A DNA stretch of 64,000 bases, taken from Acidimicrobiales bacterium (lineage in GTDB: Bacteria > Actinomycetota > Acidimicrobiia > Acidimicrobiales > MedAcidi-G1). The stretch spans positions 46,061 through 110,060 of the forward strand of contig JASLKK010000010.1 in NCBI GenBank assembly GCA_030747595.1, written 5' to 3'. Under the pieces are notes generated by a model that ran no database searches, was not told where the DNA came from, and saw only the letters and a program-made list of their open reading frames with translations. This document shows, one piece after another, positions 1-8,452 of this stretch (position 1 is its first letter; every line of letters starts with the position of its first letter). The position numbers and the translations under genes are program-made.

Positions 1-228
1 GAAGATGATCTCGATATCAAAGACGATGAAGATCATCGCCACGAGGAAGAACCGGACGGGGAACCGCTCGGGCGTCTCACGTCCCGGGATGATCCCGCAC
101 TCGTAGGGCGCGGCCTTGCGGTCATTCGGGCTTCGGGGGGCGAGCAGGCGCGAGGCGACGAAGCTGAGGGCGGCGAACAGGAACGCCAGGATCAGGAGGA
201 CGATGATGGGGAGGTACTGGCCGAGCAC
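1..228 (-). CDS. nuoA: NADH-quinone oxidoreductase subunit A (partial, C-terminus off the left edge)
   Basis: Membrane subunit of respiratory complex I, which couples NADH (or ferredoxin) oxidation and menaquinone reduction to proton pumping. The 76 residues in the window begin VLGQYLPII, carry a first membrane helix, then the family motif KAAPYECGI and the second helix with FDIE, whose acidic residue is conserved in NuoA. I chose the GTG at 228 because a GGGGA Shine-Dalgarno-like stretch lies 8 nt upstream; an in-frame GTG at 249 is possible. It follows the reductase operon on the same strand by about 50 bp, so co-transcription with the bc-type complex is likely. The gene continues beyond base 1, where nuoB would be expected. 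Confidence 0.93.
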   Translation of the reverse strand, partial: MLGQYLPIIVLLILAFLFAALSFVASRLLAPRSPNDRKAAPYECGIIPGRETPERFPVRFFLVAMIFIVFDIEIIF

Positions 229-275
229 GTCACTCGTCCCCAGTTCCACCCACGACCACGGGATTGATCACGAGG

Positions 276-1286
276 TCAGGCGCTGCTGGTCTCGAACTCC
301 CTGCGCCGCTCCATGAGCTCCTTGTCACGCACGTGGAGCCAGTAGCAGAGGGCCAGGAAGACCAGCAACGAACCGATGGTGACCAGTGCAGGTCGCAGGC
401 GAACCCATCCGAGATCACGGATCATCACCACCGACACGACGGGCTCACCGGGGTCGACAACCGGACGGGGCGGGGCCACGCCGGCAGGGACCTCTTGGAA
501 TAGCACCCCCTGTAACTGCACCACCGTGTAGCGGGTCGGGTGGGTGAGTCGGGCCGAGTTGGTGATCCAATGGCTGATCCGGTCCCAACGGTTTGGATCA
601 TCGGTCAACGAGGGCTTGCCACCCATGGTGTAGGCATCGAGCAACTTGTAGTCGGCCGAACTAGCAAACCCGAGATCGGGATGGGCGAGCACGTCAGCGG
701 CCGCCTGAGCCTGCGCGTCGCCGGCCTCGGTGGTGGCCAAGAGGCGCCATGGACCAACGGCGCGGAGACCCGCGGCATCGGTCACGTTGCGGGCCACGGC
801 AGCAAGCTCCGACCGAGTGATGGTCTCGTTTCGCAACTGGCGGTCGGCTCGAAGGGCATTGAGTGCCTCGGCCTCCAGGTCCGGGTTGTCGGTCGCGTTG
901 GGGAGCGTGTCGAACTCCGCAATCGCCACGGCGTCGCCAGAGGCCACGACCAGTTCGTAGGCCGACGGGATCTCGTCCGGATTGGGCAACTCACGGGCGT
1001 ACGACAGGCCACTGGCCCGAAGGTCCCCGACGTTGATGTCCACGGTCTTCCAGCTCGGGGCGTCACCCTTCCAGCCAGAGCCGTACATCCACCAGGCGCT
1101 GCCCAGGATGACCATCCAGCCCATGAGTGCGGCGGCGGCCATCAGGGTGGCCAGCCGGACACCCGAATTGGTGGCGATGACCAGCCAGACCGATCCCATG
1201 AGGACAACGAAGCCGGTGGCGACGACCAGGATGCCTCGGATCTCGGGGTCCCATGCCAGGCCGGCCAGCGTGACGAGGCTGTCCAT
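276..1286 (-). CDS. Uncharacterised membrane protein of the respiratory operon
   Basis: Function unknown. The 336-residue protein has two N-terminal membrane helices (about residues 17-39 and 45-68), a soluble domain of about 220 residues, and one helix near the C-terminus (about 300-320) followed by a charged tail rich in E and R. There are no CxxCH or iron-sulfur motifs. Its start codon overlaps the stop of the dihaem cytochrome c gene by one base and it precedes nuoA, so it is probably an accessory or assembly subunit of the quinol-cytochrome c reductase or a link to complex I. That role is inferred from position only. Confidence 0.8.
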   Translation of the reverse strand: MDSLVTLAGLAWDPEIRGILVVATGFVVLMGSVWLVIATNSGVRLATLMAAAALMGWMVILGSAWWMYGSGWKGDAPSWKTVDINVGDLRASGLSYARELPNPDEIPSAYELVVASGDAVAIAEFDTLPNATDNPDLEAEALNALRADRQLRNETITRSELAAVARNVTDAAGLRAVGPWRLLATTEAGDAQAQAAADVLAHPDLGFASSADYKLLDAYTMGGKPSLTDDPNRWDRISHWITNSARLTHPTRYTVVQLQGVLFQEVPAGVAPPRPVVDPGEPVVSVVMIRDLGWVRLRPALVTIGSLLVFLALCYWLHVRDKELMERRREFETSSA

Positions 1287-2482
1287 CAGAGGCTCCTCTC
1301 ATACGCCACGATGGCGGCGATCTGCTCCGGGGTGAGGATGCGGGACCGCACGACCGTGCCGATCACGTCGAGGTCGTCGGTGCGGCCACCGAAGCCGGGC
1401 ATGGCGCCGGTGCCGGGACGGGCGTTTCCGTAGCCGGCGCCAACTTCCGAACCGGTGCGGACAAAGTCCTCGTGCCCACCGGTCGTCGGGAAGTGGGTTT
1501 CGATGCCCACGAGAGCCGGCCCAACGTGGCCTGCTCCCGGTCGGTAGCCGGTGAGCACGCCGGCCTCGGCCAGACGGGGCCACTCGGCCATGAGCTCAGC
1601 GGTGGCCTCCTCGCTCGAGGCTCCGTAGGAGAAACCGGGCGTGTGGCAGCGGGCGCAACTGTTGGCGCCCTGGGCTGCCGGGTTGTTGAAGAGCAACTCG
1701 CCGTAGGCGGCGTAGTCGCTGCTGGACGGATCGGCGGCCTGGGCGAGCCAGGCCTCGATCGCCGCGTCGGTGTCGTCGGCATTGGTCAGACCCGGGTCAC
1801 GAGCAGTAACGATGCCCCTTGCGCCGACCTGCAGACCGCTTGTCACCTCGGCGGCCGCCTCCTCGGGCGTCAGCTGGATAGAGCGCAGGTAGACGACGAG
1901 TTGATGGACCTGCTGGGAGGTCAGCGGACCGCCGCCGGGTAGGCCCCATGCGGGCATCGGCGTCCCGGGTCGGCCGTAGTCGAGGATGCGCTTGACCTCG
2001 GATTCGTCGAAGCGACTCAGGACCGTGGTGAGCGCCGGGGCCTTCCACTCGACCTGGGCCACGAAGCCACCGTCGGCGTCGGCAATGGTGAACTGGGCCA
2101 CGCCACCCACGCCTCCGGGGCCGTGGCAACTCACGCACGCCTCTTCGAAGGTCCGTGCTCCACGTCCCTCGAACCGCTTGACCCAGCCGTAGGCCGCGTT
2201 GTCCTGGCGGGCCGGCTCCATGAGCCAGTAGATGGGGAGGATCAGGGAGACCACGGTGAGCAGGACCAGCGACCAGGCCAGATTGCGGTCCAGGAACCGG
2301 GTCTCGAGCTCATCGTCGTCGGCGTGGCGCACCCGGTTGGGAGCCAAGTCGATCTCGGACCCGACCTCCCGCTTGCCGATGCGAAAACTGAACAACAGGT
2401 AGACGAACATGCCCACCAAGACGACAGACGCGAGGACCCAGCCGATGGTCCTTTGTGTGCTTGCGAGGAGAAGTGTGCTCAT
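1286..2482 (-). CDS. Membrane-anchored dihaem cytochrome c
   Basis: Electron-carrier subunit expected to take electrons from the Rieske protein and pass them to a terminal oxidase, with the haem domains outside the membrane. Two N-terminal helices (about residues 12-33 and 68-88) precede two class I cytochrome c domains with haem motifs CVSCH (116-120) and CARCH (276-280). Candidate methionine ligands sit in TPMPAWG (about 176) and GAMPGF near the C-terminus. Length is 398 residues. It lies between the Rieske gene and the unknown membrane protein, and plays the part that QcrC plays in other actinobacteria, though with a different topology. Confidence 0.9.
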   Translation of the reverse strand: MSTLLLASTQRTIGWVLASVVLVGMFVYLLFSFRIGKREVGSEIDLAPNRVRHADDDELETRFLDRNLAWSLVLLTVVSLILPIYWLMEPARQDNAAYGWVKRFEGRGARTFEEACVSCHGPGGVGGVAQFTIADADGGFVAQVEWKAPALTTVLSRFDESEVKRILDYGRPGTPMPAWGLPGGGPLTSQQVHQLVVYLRSIQLTPEEAAAEVTSGLQVGARGIVTARDPGLTNADDTDAAIEAWLAQAADPSSSDYAAYGELLFNNPAAQGANSCARCHTPGFSYGASSEEATAELMAEWPRLAEAGVLTGYRPGAGHVGPALVGIETHFPTTGGHEDFVRTGSEVGAGYGNARPGTGAMPGFGGRTDDLDVIGTVVRSRILTPEQIAAIVAYERSL

Positions 2483-2515
2483 CGGTGTCTCTGCGATCTC
2501 GTGCGTCTCGACGGA

Positions 2516-3391
2516 CTAGTGGCCGCCGGCCTGGCCGATGCAGTTCGGACCCTCGGCCTCCTGGCCGGTGGTGTTCGTACCAATCGGGGGGCCCTGGACA
2601 ATGGTGCCGGTGTCTACGGTGAGAACACCGTCAGTCACCGACATGGCAAAACGGTCCATGCCCCGGGGAGCCGGACCGCCTCGCTTCTCGCCTACCTGGT
2701 TGTACTGCGAACCGTGGCACGGGCACTCGAACCACTGCGAGGACACACAGTTCGGCACCCGGCAGCCCAGATGGGGGCACTTCTGGTAGAGGGCGATGAC
2801 GCCGGCGTCAAAGCCGCCGTCCACGCCGGCCGTCATGCCGGCCAGTTCCGGCGCCGAATAATTGGCACGGGCCTTCTCGACTGCGCCGTTCGGGTAGGCG
2901 GTGATCCACATCCGGCCCTCCGGCTTGTACAGAAAGCCGTTGTTGGCGGTGATGTCGGCTAGCAACTCCACGACGTTGCCCACCTTGATCTTGGAACCAA
3001 AACCACTCACGCCCTGGGGCCACAAGAAGGCGATGCTGGCGCCACCGAAGCCCGAGAGGCCGAAGCCCATCATGCCGACGAGGCTCCGGTTGAAGAACTG
3101 TCGGCGGCTCACGCCAACGGCTACCGGGTCGGGGGCCACGAACGGCTCGGCGGGCGCCGACTCCACGGCCACCACGCCGGACCCGGATCGGGCTGCGACC
3201 GCGGCGGCCTCGACCTCGCGACCGGACGGGGCCGCCTCAGCTTCGGACCCACCCAACAGGGGGTTGGTCACGTCTCGCCGGCGTGTCTCACGGGATAGGC
3301 CGACCGCGCTGCGGTCGCGTCGCCGGGAGGCCCCGGCCAGAACGGCCACGGCAAGGACGAGGAGAAGGATGACTGCAACGGCGACGCCCAC
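2516..3391 (-). CDS. qcrA: Rieske [2Fe-2S] subunit of quinol-cytochrome c reductase
   Basis: Carries electrons from quinol at the Qo site to cytochrome c. The cluster-binding boxes are CPHLGC (205-210) and CPCHGS (223-228): C205, H207, C223 and H226 would hold the cluster and C210 with C225 form the usual disulfide. A first helix (2-20), a long charged linker, an internal twin-arginine motif SRRQFF (95-100) and a second helix (about 105-125) match the actinobacterial style in which the last helix is Tat-inserted. Length is 291 residues. It is flanked by the cytochrome b C-terminal-half gene upstream and the dihaem cytochrome downstream. Confidence 0.95.
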   Translation of the reverse strand: MGVAVAVILLLVLAVAVLAGASRRRDRSAVGLSRETRRRDVTNPLLGGSEAEAAPSGREVEAAAVAARSGSGVVAVESAPAEPFVAPDPVAVGVSRRQFFNRSLVGMMGFGLSGFGGASIAFLWPQGVSGFGSKIKVGNVVELLADITANNGFLYKPEGRMWITAYPNGAVEKARANYSAPELAGMTAGVDGGFDAGVIALYQKCPHLGCRVPNCVSSQWFECPCHGSQYNQVGEKRGGPAPRGMDRFAMSVTDGVLTVDTGTIVQGPPIGTNTTGQEAEGPNCIGQAGGH

Positions 3392-3447
3392 GGGTCAACT
3401 CCTGTGCTTCATCAGAATGGTGGACGGGATGAAGGGTTCCATGGCGA

Positions 3448-4167
3448 TCACAGTTCGAAGAAGAGGCCGGAGTTCCACGGGAAGACGAAGTTGAAGCCGG
3501 GGCCCCGGAAGAAGGACCCGATCATCACCAGCACCGACCAGAACATGAGGTGCACGGTCATCAACGAGATGGCGAACTTGCGATCCTCGGGACGTTTGGA
3601 CGGGTTCTTATCGATGTAGGGCGCCATGACCAGCACGAAGAGGCCGATACCGGGAATGGTCACACCGGCCACCATCGGGTGGAACATGGTGAGCAGCTCC
3701 TGCAGGCCCAAGAAGTACCAGGGCGCCTTGGAGGGGTTCGGCGTCTTGTTGAAGTCAGCCAACTCGAGAAGCGGTGCGTTTACGAAGATCGAGAACAGCA
3801 ACGAGAACAAGGTGATGGCCAGCGCCGCGAGGAACTCGGCGAGCAGGAGGTGCGGCCAGACGTGCACCTTGTCCTGCGGGGTCGCCTTGGTGTCCTGGAT
3901 GGAACCCGACTTGACGACGGTCAGTAGTCGCTGGTTGTGACCGTCTGGGCCGCTGCTCCCGGCAGGGGCGGCGGGTCCACCGGCGACGGTTCCGGGCTGG
4001 TCGGCGGCAGCGGTACCACGGTCCAGCAGGTGGCTGGGAATCTTCTCGTCGGCAGCAGGCGCGCCGCCCCCGGGCGCGGCTTCGCCAGATGGAGCGTCAG
4101 TCGTTCCCTGGGCCTTGGCCTTGGCGGCCTCCGCCCGCTTTCTGAGATGTTCGGGGATCTCGGTCAT
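3448..4167 (-). CDS. Cytochrome b C-terminal half (subunit IV-like)
   Basis: Forms the Qo-site half of a split cytochrome b. After a disordered N-terminus of about 95 residues come three membrane helices and the segment KAPWYFLGLQELL (148-160), the counterpart of the PEWY region of subunit IV. The N-terminal tail begins TEIPEHLRKRAEAAKAKA and has a second related copy, KIPSHLLDR (42-50); the first is shared with the separate cytochrome c gene at 6258. The 239-residue protein lies about 28 bp downstream of the b6-like gene. Typical actinobacterial QcrB is a single polypeptide, so the split form is notable. Confidence 0.93.
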   Translation of the reverse strand: MTEIPEHLRKRAEAAKAKAQGTTDAPSGEAAPGGGAPAADEKIPSHLLDRGTAAADQPGTVAGGPAAPAGSSGPDGHNQRLLTVVKSGSIQDTKATPQDKVHVWPHLLLAEFLAALAITLFSLLFSIFVNAPLLELADFNKTPNPSKAPWYFLGLQELLTMFHPMVAGVTIPGIGLFVLVMAPYIDKNPSKRPEDRKFAISLMTVHLMFWSVLVMIGSFFRGPGFNFVFPWNSGLFFEL

Positions 4168-4195
4168 CTGTCGTCCTGTCGCCTACGGGCCTGAC

Positions 4196-4978
4196 CTACA
4201 GCGGACCCGAGATGCCGCCGTCCTTGCGGACTCGCCAGAAGTGGATGGCCATGAATATGACCACCACGAACGGGAGCATCAGGACGTGCAGGGTGTACCA
4301 GCGGAGCAGGGTGTCGGTTCCGATCTCGACGCCGCCGAGCAGCACAAATCGGACCTGTTCACCGAAGACGGGTGTGAAGCCCATCATGTTCGTTCCCACC
4401 GTCACTGCCCAGAGGGCTAACTGGTCCCATGGGAGGAGGTAGCCGGTGAACGAGAGCAGCAGGGTGAACTGCAAGAGCATCACGCCGATAACCCAGTTGA
4501 ACTCCCGGGGTGGCTTGTAGGCACCGTGGTAGAAGACACGGGCCATGTGCAGGAACACGGTCAGCACCATGAGGTGGGCAGTCCACCGGTGCATGTTTCG
4601 TACCAGCAGACCGAAGCCCACAGCGGTCTGCAGGGTCTGGATGTCGTCCCACGCCTGAGCGGCGGTCGGTCGATAGAAGAACATCAGGAAGATGCCGGTG
4701 ACCGTCAACAGAATGAACAGAAAGAACGACAGCCCACCAAGACAAAGGGTGTAGCTGACCTTCACTGCGTGACGCTTCACCTTCACCGGGTGGAGGTGGT
4801 ACAGCACACTGTTCATGATCACGTAAGACCGGTTCCGGGGGCTGTCGTTGTAGCCCTTACGGAAGATCGAGCCCGGTCGGAAGATCGAACTCCAAGCCTG
4901 TGAACCCTGGACCTGGTCGGTCAGTTGGCCGAGCTGCTCCTGCAGCGCCTGACCAGCCGGCTTCTTATCGTCAGCCAC
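4196..4978 (-). CDS. Cytochrome b6-like subunit of quinol-cytochrome c reductase
   Basis: Haem-bearing core of the quinol-oxidising complex. Four membrane helices are evident. Histidines H130/H144 and H231/H246 give 13 and 14 intervening residues, the spacing of cytochrome b6 rather than bc1. Cys79 in the segment YTLCLGG aligns with the cysteine that binds the extra haem (c-n or c-i) in b6f and Bacillus-type complexes. Length is 260 residues, including a hydrophilic N-terminus of about 60. It is followed by the C-terminal-half gene and preceded by a ferredoxin gene in the same operon. Product class is certain; the extra haem is inferred. Confidence 0.95.
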   Translation of the reverse strand: MADDKKPAGQALQEQLGQLTDQVQGSQAWSSIFRPGSIFRKGYNDSPRNRSYVIMNSVLYHLHPVKVKRHAVKVSYTLCLGGLSFFLFILLTVTGIFLMFFYRPTAAQAWDDIQTLQTAVGFGLLVRNMHRWTAHLMVLTVFLHMARVFYHGAYKPPREFNWVIGVMLLQFTLLLSFTGYLLPWDQLALWAVTVGTNMMGFTPVFGEQVRFVLLGGVEIGTDTLLRWYTLHVLMLPFVVVIFMAIHFWRVRKDGGISGPL

Positions 4979-5024
4979 GGTGTCCGCTCTCCTGTGAAAC
5001 CTTCATACGTGCGTTCATTTCCAC

Positions 5025-5441
5025 TCAGCCCAGCCGCATTCCGTAGCCGTACCCGTGGGTGTTGGTCCGCTGGTGGGTGTCACCGTCAGCCGGTGCATCG
5101 CTGCACTTGCCCATGATGATCACGCCGGTCGGACACCGATCGACGCAGAGGGCACAGCGAGTGCACACGTCGTCGTCGATGGTGAAGATCACATGATCGC
5201 TGGGGTCAACTCCCGGCTGTTCGGTCCCTACCGACTCGGCCACCGCCTCAGGCGAGACCATGTGGATGCACTTCCATGGGCAGATGTCGACACAGCCCTC
5301 GCACATGATGCACTCGGCTTGGTCGATATGGATGAACTGCTTGACCCGGTTGTTGGTCGTCATCCAGTCCGCGTCAACCTCGCGGAGAACGTAGTCGTCG
5401 ACGAATTTCGGGTGCGGAGGGTTGGCGTCGGTGACACTCAT
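5025..5441 (-). CDS. 2x[4Fe-4S] ferredoxin-type protein in the bc-complex operon
   Basis: Predicted soluble electron-transfer protein with two [4Fe-4S] clusters. The motifs are CIMCEGCVDICP and CTRCALCVDRCP, each CxxCxxCxxxCP. I start it at the ATG giving MSVTDANPP (138 residues), because this ATG overlaps the stop codon of the upstream gene (positions 5438-5441) in the usual coupled fashion; an in-frame extension to 5534 would overlap that gene by about 100 bp. A ferredoxin embedded in a quinol-cytochrome c reductase operon is not found in model actinobacteria and suggests that the complex, or complex I next to it, exchanges electrons with a ferredoxin pool. Confidence 0.92.
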   Translation of the reverse strand: MSVTDANPPHPKFVDDYVLREVDADWMTTNNRVKQFIHIDQAECIMCEGCVDICPWKCIHMVSPEAVAESVGTEQPGVDPSDHVIFTIDDDVCTRCALCVDRCPTGVIIMGKCSDAPADGDTHQRTNTHGYGYGMRLG

Positions 5442-5893
5442 GTGCCGGCCCCCTCCCGGATCAGCGGACGGCCGTATTCCGACGTGGGCTTCGGTGCATC
5501 GTCGGCTTTGCCTCGCTCCTGCCACTGGCGCCACATCACGACGTTGCCTCCGAGGGCGATGCCGTAGATGACGACGGCTACCAGGTCACGGATGACTTGG
5601 TAGGTCATGGTGAACGGGAGGCCCCACTCGACGATGCCCTTGTTGCCCGTCCACGGGAGTTCAGGGCCGATCAAATAACGGTCGGGGCGCCAGTTCAGCT
5701 CGCTGTCCGCCCAGGTCAGCCACTGGTGAGGTACCACGCCGTAGACCCACCAGAGAATGAAGAAGACGTAGGTGGCGAAAAGCATCGCCTCGCCCCACGT
5801 GAAGTCCTTGTCGGCCGGGGTGCGTTTCCGATACCAGTCGACGCCACCCAGAAGGACGAGCAGCACGACGATGGATGTCACGAACGCGACCAT
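5438..5893 (-). CDS. Small membrane protein, first gene of the reductase operon
   Basis: Function unknown. The 151-residue protein has an N-terminal helix (about 3-16), a second (about 35-52), a Trp-rich loop (VPHQWLTW, LNWRP) and a third helix (about 103-125) before a charged tail. The ATG at 5893 has a GGGAGG ribosome-binding site 11 nt upstream. As first gene of the operon, with its promoter region holding a Rex-like operator, it is likely an integral subunit of the complex. It does not resemble any subunit I can name. Confidence 0.82.
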   Translation of the reverse strand: MVAFVTSIVVLLVLLGGVDWYRKRTPADKDFTWGEAMLFATYVFFILWWVYGVVPHQWLTWADSELNWRPDRYLIGPELPWTGNKGIVEWGLPFTMTYQVIRDLVAVVIYGIALGGNVVMWRQWQERGKADDAPKPTSEYGRPLIREGAGT

Positions 5894-6257
5894 CGATCCA
5901 GGCCCTCCCTCGGTGGCTCAAGCGGACTTCGTGAAATAATGCACAAGCGGTGTGCGCACCATGCTAACGGTTAGACGCCGGCCACGACGACCGAAGTCCG
6001 AAGGGTTGACCAGTGGTCGAACCGGTCCGGGCAGCAGTCGAAACGTGGCGGTGATCCGGTGGGTGTTTCTATCACGCGACCACCTGAACCAGCCACCTCC
6101 GCACGACATATGAAGTGCCCGTGGCCCGGAGCGCCCGCCCCCAACGGCCGCCCGCTAACCTGCCCCTGTTCCAGACCGGCAAGCCGATCCGGGTCGGCTT
6201 CACCGCTATCCGGAACACCGAGAACCGCCGTACCGTCAGACTCCTCCGGAGCCCACG
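5894..6257. other. Divergent intergenic region between reductase operon and cytochrome c gene
   Basis: This 364-bp gap contains the Rex-like site at 5929-5946 and, a little further in, an 11-nt palindrome CTAACGGTTAG (5964-5974) that could be a second protein-binding site. No convincing coding sequence, RNA or -35/-10 pair stood out in the rest. The right end carries CTCCGGAG just before the TTG start at 6258. Confidence 0.5.
5929..5946. promoter_or_regulatory. Putative Rex operator before the reductase operon
   Basis: The 18-bp site TCGTGAAATAATGCACAA matches the Rex consensus TTGTGAA-N4-TTCACAA at 12 of 14 defined positions. It ends 36 bp upstream of the first start codon of the reductase operon. 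The rex gene lies about 10 kb away in this window with its own operator, so Rex control of this operon is plausible. Regulation is inferred from sequence match and position. Confidence 0.6.
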
Positions 6258-7019
6258 TTGACCGATATCCCCGAACATCTTCTGAAGCGGGCCCAGGCCG
6301 CCAAAGCCAAGGCCACCGGCTCCGAGGCTCCGGCAGCCGACACCCCGGCTGAGGCCGCTGCGGCCGCACCGGCCACCAAGGCACCCGCTGCCGCACCGGC
6401 CGCACCGGCGGTCGAGACGCCACTGGCCCCCGTCGCTCCGTACGTGGCCGCGGCCAACGCCCGCAAGAAGATTCCCTGGTGGGCCACCAGCGGACTACTG
6501 CTGCTCCCGATCTGGGCCATCTCGTATGTGGGCACCCTCGAGCGACCCCCTCAGGAGGCCACCGGAGTTCTAGCCGAGGGTTCACATGTCTACGAGGTCC
6601 GCTGCGCCAGTTGCCACGGTGCGACCGGCGCCGGCGGAAGCGGTTATGCCCTGGACAACGGCGAGGTGCTGGTGACCTTCCCGACCGCGGCGGCCCACAT
6701 CGAATGGGTGGCCAAGGGTTCGGACGGCTTCGGACTCGGCAACACGTATGGCGACGCCACCCGTGGACGGATCGTCGAGGGCGGCATGCCCGGCTGGGCC
6801 GACGTGCTCACCACCGAGGAACTGATCGGTGTGGTGCTCCACGAGAGGGCCCGCATGTCGGGTTCGGCTGATGACGCGGCGCTGGCCGAGGCCATCGACC
6901 ACGCCGTCGACAACGGTGATCTGGACCTACACGGCCACCTTGATCCGTCGACGGTGACTAGCGATGAAATCCAGGCCATCTTGGACTCCGTCGCCCACGA
7001 GGACGACGGCGGGCACTAG
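6258..7019 (+). CDS. Membrane-anchored monohaem cytochrome c
   Basis: Electron carrier with one haem, CASCH at residues 116-120, and a likely Met ligand in EGGMPGW. A low-complexity Ala/Pro/Glu-rich tail (residues 1-70) and one membrane helix (about 72-92) precede the haem domain. The start is TTG at 6258 with GGAG about 8 nt upstream, giving 253 residues. The first 20 residues (TDIPEHLLKRAQAAKAKA) nearly duplicate the start of the cytochrome b C-terminal-half protein encoded on the other strand, which suggests both join the same complex or share a binding partner. Confidence 0.9.
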   Translation: MTDIPEHLLKRAQAAKAKATGSEAPAADTPAEAAAAAPATKAPAAAPAAPAVETPLAPVAPYVAAANARKKIPWWATSGLLLLPIWAISYVGTLERPPQEATGVLAEGSHVYEVRCASCHGATGAGGSGYALDNGEVLVTFPTAAAHIEWVAKGSDGFGLGNTYGDATRGRIVEGGMPGWADVLTTEELIGVVLHERARMSGSADDAALAEAIDHAVDNGDLDLHGHLDPSTVTSDEIQAILDSVAHEDDGGH

Positions 7020-7068
7020 CCCCCCGGACCGGGCCCCGGGCCCAAACCCACCAACCGTCGAGAACGTT

Positions 7069-8358
7069 GTGACCGACCACTTTCCTGACGCCCCGGTTGA
7101 CCTGTTGGTCATCGGTGGTGGACCCGCTGGGGCTGCCACCGCCTACTGGGCTGCATCCCACGGTCTCGACGTGGCGGTCGTCGAACGCAAGACGTTTCCC
7201 AGGGATAAGACCTGTGGTGACGGTCTCACACCGAGAGCCGTCCACCAACTCGAGGAGATGGGCCTTGGGCCTATCCTCGAGCGGCACCATCGGTTCGACG
7301 GCCTCCGGGCCATCGCCCATGGCCGGACCATCGAAATGCCGTGGCCCGACCACACCGTCTACCCGACCTACGGCTATGTCGTTCGACGCTGTGATCTGGA
7401 CGCCTTTGTGGCCGAGCACGCGGTGACAGCCGGGGCGACCCTCCTCCAGGGCCACGAGGCCGTCCGCCCTATCGACCCACCTGACGGTTCGACGCCGGGC
7501 GCCATCGGTGGCGCGATCGTCCTGGATAAGACCACTGACACGGAACGGGCCATCCGGGCCCGCCACGTCGTGGTGGCCGATGGTGCCAACTCGCGCTTCG
7601 GCCGGGCACTGGGCACCGTGCGCGATCGGACCTACCCAATGGGAATGGCCATCCGCGGCTACTTCGAGAGCCCGCTTCACGACGACCCGTGGATCGAATC
7701 CTCTCTGGACGTCCGTGACCGCGAAGGTAGCGCCATGCCCGGGTACGGCTGGATCTTCCCAGTGGGCAACGGCACCATCAACGTAGGCATCGGCCTACTG
7801 TCGACCTTCCGGGATTACAAGCAGGTCAACACCAGCCACCTGTTCGAGGAGTTCGCCTGCACGCTCCCCGAGCACTGGCAGATCGATCCGACGCGACCCA
7901 TCGCCCCACCCACCGGCGGCCGCCTTCCGATGGCCGGTTCAGTCGGTCCCAAGGCGGGGCCCAACTGGCTAGTGGTCGGGGACGCTGCCGGCTCAGTCAA
8001 CCCGTTCAACGGTGAGGGCATCGACTACGCCTACGAGACCGGGCGGATGGCCGCTGGCCTGATCGCCGAAGCCGCCGCTCGGGGCGACGATGCCATCTTG
8101 GCCCGCTATCCCGACCTACTCGACGAGGAGTATGGCCTGTACTTCAAGGTGTCCCGGCTGTTCGCCAGGGTGATCGGCAACCCGACGCTCATCCGAGAGC
8201 TGACCCGGGTTGGGATGCGATCACAGCCGCTCATGGAGTGGGCGTTGCGGATCATGGCCAACCTGATGCGCGACGAGGACCGGGGGGCCGCTGAAGCCGC
8301 CTACTCGGCTATCGCCGGCGTCGTCCGTCTGGTCCCCGACCGTCTGGTCGACGCCTGA
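7069..8358 (+). CDS. Geranylgeranyl reductase family FAD-dependent oxidoreductase (MenJ-like)
   Basis: Flavoprotein of the geranylgeranyl reductase family, which in actinobacteria includes MenJ, the enzyme that saturates an isoprene unit of menaquinone. Visible motifs are GGGPAGAATAYWAA (Rossmann FAD site), TFPRDKTCGDGLTPRAV and the C-terminal FAD motif GDAAGSVNPFNGEGIDYA. I use the GTG at 7069 (429 residues), because upstream in-frame codons run back into the cytochrome c gene and lack homology. Position next to quinone-reactive complexes supports menaquinone modification; a role in other prenyl lipids is the alternative. Confidence 0.85.
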   Translation: MTDHFPDAPVDLLVIGGGPAGAATAYWAASHGLDVAVVERKTFPRDKTCGDGLTPRAVHQLEEMGLGPILERHHRFDGLRAIAHGRTIEMPWPDHTVYPTYGYVVRRCDLDAFVAEHAVTAGATLLQGHEAVRPIDPPDGSTPGAIGGAIVLDKTTDTERAIRARHVVVADGANSRFGRALGTVRDRTYPMGMAIRGYFESPLHDDPWIESSLDVRDREGSAMPGYGWIFPVGNGTINVGIGLLSTFRDYKQVNTSHLFEEFACTLPEHWQIDPTRPIAPPTGGRLPMAGSVGPKAGPNWLVVGDAAGSVNPFNGEGIDYAYETGRMAAGLIAEAAARGDDAILARYPDLLDEEYGLYFKVSRLFARVIGNPTLIRELTRVGMRSQPLMEWALRIMANLMRDEDRGAAEAAYSAIAGVVRLVPDRLVDA

Positions 8359-8452
8359 CCCCTCGCTGGATGCCGGTCCCTAAGCGGATTCGAATCCGGG
8401 TTGGGACCCGCCTAGCGGCCATGACCGCGGTCCGACGTCAGACCGGGCGAGA

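Noticed and set aside
540..1433. Plus-strand open frame of 297 codons
   Set aside because: It lies antisense over two well-supported respiratory genes, has low-complexity Gly/Arg/Val composition and no recognisable motif; a typical high-GC shadow frame.
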